From: CAYFJO01 sp964343305
Lineage (GTDB): Bacteria > Planctomycetota > Planctomycetia > Pirellulales > Pirellulaceae
Length of the DNA: 11,560 bases
Direction of reading: 5' to 3'
Assembly: GCA_964343305.1 (NCBI GenBank)
Contig: CAYFJO010000346.1
Span: 1 to 11,560, forward strand
Shown here piece after piece: positions 6,081 through 11,560 of the stretch. Each line of letters begins with the position of its first letter. Positions within the stretch are counted from its first letter, which is position 1. Under the pieces are notes generated by a model. That model did not search any database and was not told the origin of the DNA. It saw only the letters and a list, made by a program, of their open reading frames with translations. A program made the position numbers and the translations under genes.

Positions 6081-6872
6081 CTAATCCTCGAACGTAAATT
6101 CGATCGTGACTTCTTTCCCGTCCTCGACCGTGACCTTTTCCGATTGAGTGCCCAACTCTTCGTGCCAGGCTTCGATCGTGTACTCGCCGGGCGGCAGCTT
6201 GGCCAGTTCAAACTTCCCATCGTCGCCGGTCACCGCGAAATAAGGATGCGGAATAACGGCCAGATGGCTGCTCATCCAACCATGAATATCGCACTTAAAG
6301 CGGATGAACTCCTTGTAGTCGAAGACCTTGTTGTCCTCTTGACCCTGCGTCGGTTGGCCAAAATTGAAATCGGGATTCAGCGTCGAAAATGAATGCACGT
6401 TATGCCCGAATGAGTCACTGTTGCGAATTGTGACCTGCTGCCCTAACTGCACACCCTGTACATGCGGATGGAAAAGGCAGCCCTTCTGGTTCAGCACAAC
6501 TGGCTCGTCGGGAACCGGAAAGTCCCAACCCTTCAACCCACGTTTGACCCACACCATCACGTTTTTCAACGTCCCGTCTTCATTGACAATGATCGATTCA
6601 TCAAGCACCGGTTCGCCGTGAAGTTTCGCACATTCGGCCTTGGCAGCCATGTCGATCGCCCGTCGCCTGGGCGGCTTGCCGGAAAACTTCACAACGCCGC
6701 TCGCCGTTGCCGTGCCGAGCGCGGGATCCCAAGGCTTGCCTTTTTCCTTGGCGGCTCCATCATCGCCGCCGTCGGTTGTCGACCCGTCCGTCGAATTGCT
6801 GTTCGCTTCGCCACCACAGCCCGCAACGATAACCATCAAACCAATCAACGTAAGCGAAACTAATTTTTTCAC
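6081..6872 (-). CDS. Cupredoxin-like lipoprotein with C-terminal carboxypeptidase-regulatory-like domain
   Basis: The first gene of the oxidase operon (263 residues). A lipoprotein signal ends in VAGC (Cys19), followed by a Ser/Thr/Gly/Asp-rich linker to about 50. Residues 55-205 look like a cupredoxin-type fold with GCLFHPHV (131-138), NSDSFGHNVHSF (151-162) and FKCDIHGWM (192-200). His157 or His160 with Cys194, His197 and Met200 could form a type-1-like copper site. The Cys-x2-His-x2-Met spacing is tighter than the Cys-x2-His-x4-Met of plastocyanin. Residues 208-263 (YFAVTGDDGKFELAKLPPGEYTIEAWHEELG) resemble a carboxypeptidase regulatory-like beta-sandwich. GTG start, with AAAGGAG (6880-6886) 7 nt upstream. 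Similar proteins are annotated as methylamine-utilisation-like or carboxypeptidase-regulatory-like. A role as periplasmic electron donor or copper carrier for CuA is inferred from motif and position. Confidence 0.82.
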   Translation of the reverse strand: MKKLVSLTLIGLMVIVAGCGGEANSNSTDGSTTDGGDDGAAKEKGKPWDPALGTATASGVVKFSGKPPRRRAIDMAAKAECAKLHGEPVLDESIIVNEDGTLKNVMVWVKRGLKGWDFPVPDEPVVLNQKGCLFHPHVQGVQLGQQVTIRNSDSFGHNVHSFSTLNPDFNFGQPTQGQEDNKVFDYKEFIRFKCDIHGWMSSHLAVIPHPYFAVTGDDGKFELAKLPPGEYTIEAWHEELGTQSEKVTVEDGKEVTIEFTFED

Positions 6873-7020
6873 GGAGTAACTCCTTTATGGATATTGGGCG
6901 AGAAAAAGGCAGGGTCGAAACCAACGAAGTCTGCTGCTAACGAACCACTCAACAATCACTTTGCTGACATGCGGAGTGGTGGAAGTTGTGGATTTTTAGG
7001 TACTTAAATATGTTTGTCGG

Positions 7021-7048
7021 ATTATCGATAAAATCCCGATCTAGACAA
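7021..7048 (-). promoter_or_regulatory. Candidate promoter of the oxidase operon
   Basis: On the minus strand TTGTCT (7043-7048) is followed after 16 nt by GATAAT (7021-7026), 4/6 and 5/6 matches to consensus. Transcription would begin near 7014, giving a leader of about 140 nt before the lipoprotein GTG. The -10 box is part of the perfect palindrome TTATCGATAA (7022-7031), a possible operator. Inferred from sequence. Confidence 0.38.
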
Positions 7049-7168
7049 GTAGACTTGGCATCTTCGGGCAAAAAATCGTGATTCTGCTAGTTGATTGCCG
7101 ACCCCAGCTCTGTCATGAGCTGTTTAAAGCCTACCCAGCCCGCCTCGCCCATTTCGGACCGAACAAAG

Positions 7169-7197
7169 TTGACAAGCGCAACCAGAGTTGCAATTAT
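7169..7197 (+). promoter_or_regulatory. Candidate promoter of the PSCyt1/DUF1553-DUF1501 pair
   Basis: A perfect TTGACA (7169-7174) is followed after 17 nt by AATTAT (7192-7197), which matches 4/6 of the -10 consensus. A start near 7204 would leave about 70 nt before the ATG at 7277. Inferred from sequence. Confidence 0.42.
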
Positions 7198-7276
7198 GGA
7201 CGTCAAGATCCTAATGTCTTGATAGCCCCGCCTTGCTGAGTGTGCCCACCTTGAAACCTTTCTGGAGACCAGCGCT

Positions 7277-10200
7277 ATGACGACGCGCTCTTCGTTCCCA
7301 CTTCTACACTTGTTGGTGTTTTTCACTTGGCTATTGGTATATTCCGCCACCCATGCCGACGACGACATCGATATCAGCAAACTTCCCGCTCCGTCAAGAA
7401 TGAAGATCGATTTTGTGAAGCACATCCGTCCAATCTTCCAAGCGAAGTGTTTTTCTTGTCACGGTGCGCAAGAGCAGGAAGGTGGTTTGCGATTGGACTT
7501 GAAGCAGTCGGCGCTCGACGGTGGCGACAGCGGCCACGTGATCGTGCTGCGTAAAAGCGCTGAGAGTTTGCTCATTCATGCCATCGCTGGGCTGGATGAA
7601 GAAACACAGATGCCGCCGGCCGACGAAGGCACGCCATTGAACGACGAGCAAGTCGCGCTCGTTCGAGCATGGATCGATCAAGGCGCCGTTTGGCCTGACG
7701 ATGCGGCGGGCAGTGGAAAACCCAGTGGTGCTGATCATTGGGCGTTTCAACCGTTTGAATGCCCGCAGCCACCGCGAGTGAAGAACAAGGACTGGGTGCG
7801 CAACGAGATTGATGCGTTCATTCTGGAAAGGCTCGAACGTGAAGACGTCGAGCCATCGCGCGAAGCGGATCGTGCGACGTTGATTCGTCGTGTGTACCTC
7901 GATCTGATTGGCCTGCCGCCGTCGTCACAACAGTTCGATCGGGCGATGACGGATTCGCGCAGCGATTGGTACGAGCATCTCGTGCGCGATCTGCTCGATT
8001 CGCCGCATTACGGCGAGCGGTGGGCGCGGCATTGGCTCGATCTGGCGCGTTACGCCGACAGCGACGGTTATGAAAAGGACAAAGCGCGCCCGCACGCCTG
8101 GAGGTGGCGCGAATGGGTGATCAATGCGCTGAACGACGACAAGCCGTTTGACCAGTTCACGATCGAGCAGCTTGCGGGCGACCTGTTGCCAAACGCCACT
8201 CTGGAGCAAAAAGTTGCCACCGGCTTTCACCGCAACACGCTCATCAACCGCGAAGGCGGTACCGATCCGGAAGAAGACCGCGTCAAGCGAACCGTCGATC
8301 GCACAAACACCTTGGGCTCGGTCTGGCTGGGGATGACGGTCGAATGCGGCCAATGCCACTCGCACAAATACGATCCGCTGACGCAGAAAGAGTACTACCA
8401 ATTCTACGCTTTTTTCAACACGATGGCCGAACCAGACATCGGCGCGCCGTTGGCCGACCAAATGGCCGCTTACGAGAAGGCCAAGGCGGCATTTGACAAA
8501 GAGCACCAACAGCATGTCGCGGCAGTTCAACGCTACGAGAAAGAGGACCTCAGCGCGTCACTCAAGAAGTGGGAAAAGTCATCGCCCGATACAACGCCCG
8601 TCTGGACGATTTTGCGGCCCGAATCGGTCTCGTCCAAAAAAGGAACGACGCTCACGCTTCTTGATGACGGTTCGATTCTGGCCAGCGGCGAGGCCCCGGG
8701 GCGTCAGGAAGTGTATCAGCTCGTCTGCAAGACCGACTTGACCGGCATCACCGGCATTCGCATCGAGGCGATCGGCGACGAACGCCTTCCAGGCGGCGGT
8801 CCGAGGCGCGGCCCGTTGGGCAACTTCAGCTTGACGCGGTTCGATGTGAGTGCCGCGCCCAGCGATGGTTCGACTTCGGCCAAGGAAGTGACATTGGCCG
8901 CCGCACAGGCTGACTTCTCTCAGTCTGGCCATGGCGTCGAGCGCGCGATGAACACCAACCCGGTGGACGGTTGGTCGATCGGTCCCCGGTTCGGCGAGAA
9001 CCATGTCGCCACGTTCGAGACCAAGCAGCCGATCGAGTTCGACGAAGGCACAACGTTGACGATCGCGATCTGGCAGTCGTCCGTGTTGATGCACTATCAC
9101 AACCTGGGTCGCTTCCGCATCTCGGTGTCGACGACCGACAAGAAGCCGCTGCCGCTGTACGGAGTAACGGATGTGATTGCCCAGACATTGACCACGCCGA
9201 CTGAGAAGCGATCCGAAATGATGCAGCAAGATTTGTTGGCCTATTTCGGCATGATCGATGAGCAACTCGTCAAACTCCGCATGACCGCGATGGAGCACGG
9301 CAAGAAGGCGCCAACGAGTCCTTACCTGACGACGAAGGCGCAAGTCGTGGCCGCAATGAAGGAGCCGCGCGAGACGCACTTCCTTATCCGCGGTGATTTC
9401 TTGAAGCCGTCCTACAAAGTCCAGCCGAATGTCCCCGCGGCGCTGAATCCGCTGAAGGCACGCGGATCCCGGCCTGACCGGCTGGATTTGGCTCAGTGGT
9501 TGATCGATCCGGCCAATCCGCTGACGTCGCGCGTAACAGTCAATCGGATCTGGGCGCGCTACTTCGGTCGTGGAATTGTGCCTTCGGAGCGCGACCTCGG
9601 CACGCAAGGTGAAATTCCCTCGCATGCGGAGTTGCTCGACTGGCTGGCCACATCGTTTCGCGAAAACGGCTGGAGCATGAAGAAGCTGCACACGCTGATC
9701 GTCACGTCGGCCACCTATCGCCAGTCCTCGGTTGCTCGCCCCGAACTTGCCAAGCGCGACCCTTACAACGCCTGGCTGTCGCACCAAAATCGGTTGCGCG
9801 TCGAAGGCGAAATCGTGCGCGACCTGGCATTGTCGGCCAGCGGTTTAATCAAACATCGAATCGGCGGACCGAGCGTTCGCCCACCACAACCCGCAGGCGT
9901 TGCCGCGCTCGGTTACGCCGGAAGTGTCCGCTGGCAGACAAGCAAAGGCGACGATCGTTACCGACGCGGCTTATACACGTTTTTCCAACGCACCGTGCCC
10001 TATCCAATGTCGATGACGTTCGACGCACCCGATTCGAATTTGACTTGCACGAAGCGCGCCCGATCTAACACGCCGCTCCAAGCATTGACACTTTGGAACG
10101 ATCCCGTGTTCTTCGAAGCGGCCCAGGCATTAGGCAAACGGATCGTTCGAGAAATCCCCGCAAGCCAAGACAATCAGGCCACCGTCAACGAACGAATTCG

Positions 10201-10426
10201 CCACGCGTTTCGCTTGTGTTTGTCGCGCGATCCGTTCGAAAAGGACCTGGAGATTGTCCGCAAGCTTTACGAAGCCCAGCATCGACTGGCTGCCGCCGAC
10301 TTGACAGGCGCGGCGACAATCGTCGGTGACAAAGAGATGTCATCCGAAGCTGCTGCTGATCTGGCCGCGTGGATCATCGTCAGCCGCACGTTGATTAACT
10401 TGGACGAGTTCATTACGCGAGGGTAG
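7277..10426 (+). CDS. PSCyt1/DUF1549/DUF1553 planctomycete surface protein
   Basis: A 1049-residue protein of the planctomycete cytochrome-domain class. It starts with a signal peptide (about 1-27, ending near ATHA). An N-terminal PSCyt1 domain (about 43-140) has the heme c motif CFSCH (Cys58, Cys61, His62) and the distal QMPP Met at 112. DUF1549 (about 172-385) includes YGERWARHWLDLARYADSDG and a second CxxCH, CGQCH (357-361), followed by SHKYDP. Residues about 440-625 form a beta-rich insertion of unknown role. DUF1553 covers about 732-985, with NPLTSRVTVNRIWARYFG (747-764) and RARSNTPLQALTLWNDPVF (927-945). GGAG at 7264-7267 supports the start. The next DUF1501 gene begins 2 nt after the stop, the classic pairing for these families. 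The reaction is unknown; a role in extracellular polymer breakdown has been suggested for such pairs but is not shown by this sequence. Confidence 0.93.
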   Translation: MTTRSSFPLLHLLVFFTWLLVYSATHADDDIDISKLPAPSRMKIDFVKHIRPIFQAKCFSCHGAQEQEGGLRLDLKQSALDGGDSGHVIVLRKSAESLLIHAIAGLDEETQMPPADEGTPLNDEQVALVRAWIDQGAVWPDDAAGSGKPSGADHWAFQPFECPQPPRVKNKDWVRNEIDAFILERLEREDVEPSREADRATLIRRVYLDLIGLPPSSQQFDRAMTDSRSDWYEHLVRDLLDSPHYGERWARHWLDLARYADSDGYEKDKARPHAWRWREWVINALNDDKPFDQFTIEQLAGDLLPNATLEQKVATGFHRNTLINREGGTDPEEDRVKRTVDRTNTLGSVWLGMTVECGQCHSHKYDPLTQKEYYQFYAFFNTMAEPDIGAPLADQMAAYEKAKAAFDKEHQQHVAAVQRYEKEDLSASLKKWEKSSPDTTPVWTILRPESVSSKKGTTLTLLDDGSILASGEAPGRQEVYQLVCKTDLTGITGIRIEAIGDERLPGGGPRRGPLGNFSLTRFDVSAAPSDGSTSAKEVTLAAAQADFSQSGHGVERAMNTNPVDGWSIGPRFGENHVATFETKQPIEFDEGTTLTIAIWQSSVLMHYHNLGRFRISVSTTDKKPLPLYGVTDVIAQTLTTPTEKRSEMMQQDLLAYFGMIDEQLVKLRMTAMEHGKKAPTSPYLTTKAQVVAAMKEPRETHFLIRGDFLKPSYKVQPNVPAALNPLKARGSRPDRLDLAQWLIDPANPLTSRVTVNRIWARYFGRGIVPSERDLGTQGEIPSHAELLDWLATSFRENGWSMKKLHTLIVTSATYRQSSVARPELAKRDPYNAWLSHQNRLRVEGEIVRDLALSASGLIKHRIGGPSVRPPQPAGVAALGYAGSVRWQTSKGDDRYRRGLYTFFQRTVPYPMSMTFDAPDSNLTCTKRARSNTPLQALTLWNDPVFFEAAQALGKRIVREIPASQDNQATVNERIRHAFRLCLSRDPFEKDLEIVRKLYEAQHRLAAADLTGAATIVGDKEMSSEAAADLAAWIIVSRTLINLDEFITRG

Positions 10427-10428
10427 TC

Positions 10429-11560
10429 ATGCAACACGACGCAATTTCCACTCAACAAGCCCGCCGCCAGTTCTTATTTTCATCCGCATGCAGCGTTGGC
10501 GGTCTCGCGTTGGCGTCGTTGTTGAAAGACGACGGGCTGCTGGCGGACGACAACACGTCGACCAATCCGCTGGCCCCGAAGCCGCCGCATTACGCAGGCA
10601 AAGCGAAGAGTTGCATTTTCATTTTCCTGGCCGGTGGCCCCAGTCAGCTCGACCTTTACGACCCGAAGCCGAAACTTGTTGAACTGAACGGACAGCCGCT
10701 GCCCACGGAGCTGCTAGAAAACGTCCGCTTCGCCTTCATCAAGAAGGAAACGGCGACGCTCGCCGGCAGCTCTCGGAAGTTCATCAAGCATGGCGAGTGC
10801 GGCATGGAGCTGTCCGACTTTCTGCCGCACTTGGGCAGTTGTGCCGACGACATCGCGCTGATTCGCACGTTGCACACCAACCAGTTCAACCATCATCCGG
10901 CCCAATTGACGATGAACACGGGCGTCGGTTTTTTTGGTCGGCCGACAATCGGCTCGTGGCTGAACTATGGCCTCGGCAGCGAGTCGAGCGAGCTGCCGGG
11001 CTACGTCGTGCTGACGGCGGGCCGCGGCACGAGCGGCGGTGCGTCGCTGTGGTCCAGCGGTTTTTTGCCATCAACATACGCCGGCGTTTTGTTCCGCAAC
11101 CAGGGCGAACCGGTGCTGAACTTGAGCAACCCGCCAGGCATTTCCAGCAAAATGCACAAAGTCGGATTGGACGCCATTCGCGAGTTGAACGAGCAACAAC
11201 TCAGCCAAACCGGCGACAGCGAAATTTCCAGCCGCATCGCTTCGTACGAGTTGGCCTTCCGCATGCAATCGAAGGCTCCGGAGTTGATCGACATTTCCAG
11301 CGAGTCACAAGCTACTTTGGACGCGTACGGCGTCAATCGACCAGAGCCAAAGAACAAAGGCGACGGCCGCGGCGGCGCGGGCGGCGCGTATGCGGCGTTC
11401 GGACGAAACTGCTTGCTGGCCCGCCGCCTGGTCGAACGCGGAGTGCGATTCATCAACTTGTATCACGCCTCGTGGGACCATCACAGCAATCTCGAAGTCG
11501 GGCTGGGCCACAACTGTGGCGTCGTGGCCCAGCCGGTCGCGGCGCTGATCAAAGATCTCA
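10429..11560 (+). CDS. DUF1501 family protein, 3' end outside the window
   Basis: An open frame of 377 codons running off the right edge. ATG at 10429 follows the upstream TAG by 2 nt, with GAGGG (10419-10423) 5 nt before it. The N-terminus has a twin-arginine-like leader, ARRQFLFSSACSVGGLALAS (11-30; R12 R13). The DUF1501 core follows: CIFIFLAGGPSQLDLYDPKP (62-81), a region matching other members to NHHPAQLTMNTG (154-165), and ARRLVERGVRFINLYHASWDHH (about 331-352), equivalent to the WDTH region of the first DUF1501 gene. The C-terminal GEFGRTP and DHW segment expected in the family would lie beyond the window. It differs clearly from the DUF1501 protein at the left edge (different insertions, DHH instead of DTH), so it is not a recent duplicate. 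Probably co-transcribed with the PSCyt1/DUF1553 gene and exported through Tat. Confidence 0.92.
   Translation, partial: MQHDAISTQQARRQFLFSSACSVGGLALASLLKDDGLLADDNTSTNPLAPKPPHYAGKAKSCIFIFLAGGPSQLDLYDPKPKLVELNGQPLPTELLENVRFAFIKKETATLAGSSRKFIKHGECGMELSDFLPHLGSCADDIALIRTLHTNQFNHHPAQLTMNTGVGFFGRPTIGSWLNYGLGSESSELPGYVVLTAGRGTSGGASLWSSGFLPSTYAGVLFRNQGEPVLNLSNPPGISSKMHKVGLDAIRELNEQQLSQTGDSEISSRIASYELAFRMQSKAPELIDISSESQATLDAYGVNRPEPKNKGDGRGGAGGAYAAFGRNCLLARRLVERGVRFINLYHASWDHHSNLEVGLGHNCGVVAQPVAALIKDL

Larger units (their letters stand above)
6873..7276. other. Divergent intergenic region between the oxidase operon and the PSCyt1/DUF1553 gene
   Basis: About 400 nt without a convincing gene. It contains one promoter-like sequence facing each direction (7021-7048 minus, 7169-7197 plus), a 10-bp palindrome TTATCGATAA (7022-7031), a 7-bp inverted repeat ACCACTC/GAGTGGT (6944-6950 and 6974-6980) in the predicted oxidase leader, and a small stem CAGCTC/GAGCTG (7105-7122). 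A minus-strand frame crosses part of it (down to 7087) but has no family resemblance or good start. No REP element of the kinds found inside the operon is present. Confidence 0.5.

Noticed and set aside
6944..6980. ACCACTC/GAGTGGT inverted repeat in the oxidase leader as a riboswitch or attenuator
   Set aside because: It has only 7 bp with a 23-nt loop, no U-tract and no known riboswitch core; likely chance or minor leader structure.
7087..7425. 112-codon minus-strand frame across the divergent region
   Set aside because: It overlaps the signal-peptide end of the PSCyt1/DUF1553 gene and its promoter-like TTGACA, has no recognised family and no clear ribosome site. A short hydrophobic stretch (LTSIIATLVALVNFV) kept it under consideration.
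8579..9787. 402-codon frame antisense to the PSCyt1/DUF1553 gene
   Set aside because: It has an Arg/Gln/His-rich composition typical of the complement of a GC-rich gene, no recognisable domain, and lies entirely inside a well-supported gene.

Overview
The window looks like planctomycete chromosome, probably Pirellulales-like. The evidence is gene content: two DUF1501 proteins with twin-arginine leaders and one large PSCyt1/DUF1549/DUF1553 surface protein, a combination greatly expanded in that phylum. No rRNA or other phylogenetic marker is present, so the taxonomy is inference.

Layout. (1) 1-1396, plus strand: a DUF1501 gene with its own likely sigma70-type promoter. (2) 1397-1479: a short convergent gap holding an inverted repeat. 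(3) 1480-6872, minus strand, transcribed right to left: an aa3-type cytochrome c oxidase operon. Its order is a cupredoxin-like lipoprotein, coxB (subunit II, CuA), coxA (subunit I), a short subunit III, a second subunit III, subunit IV, and an unrecognised 80-residue secreted or membrane protein. (4) 6873-7276: a divergent intergenic region with one promoter-like sequence facing each way. (5) 7277 to the end, plus strand: a 1049-residue PSCyt1/DUF1549/DUF1553 protein, followed 2 nt later by a second DUF1501 gene that runs off the window.

The oxidase genes encode the catalytic core of a proton-pumping terminal oxidase. CoxB takes electrons from a soluble or lipoprotein donor at CuA, and CoxA carries heme a, heme a3 and CuB. 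The subunits III and IV are structural. All heme and copper ligands in CoxA and CoxB are intact. The leading lipoprotein has a cupredoxin-like Cys/His/Met cluster and may be a periplasmic copper or electron partner. No assembly genes (SCO, ctaA, ctaB) are visible here.

The most unusual feature is a set of paired, inverted REP-like elements. Every junction in the oxidase operon that is not an overlap or a 2-nt gap (four of four) holds one of these pairs. Three unrelated sequence families are present, yet all begin with GTAG directly before a short hairpin, the hallmark of elements moved by REP-associated tyrosine transposases (RAYTs). One pair combines two subfamilies whose stems differ by compensatory changes. 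In one case the GTAG itself supplies the stop codon of an oxidase subunit gene. A fifth, different inverted repeat encodes the C-terminus and stop of the last gene of the operon. No RAYT gene is in the window.
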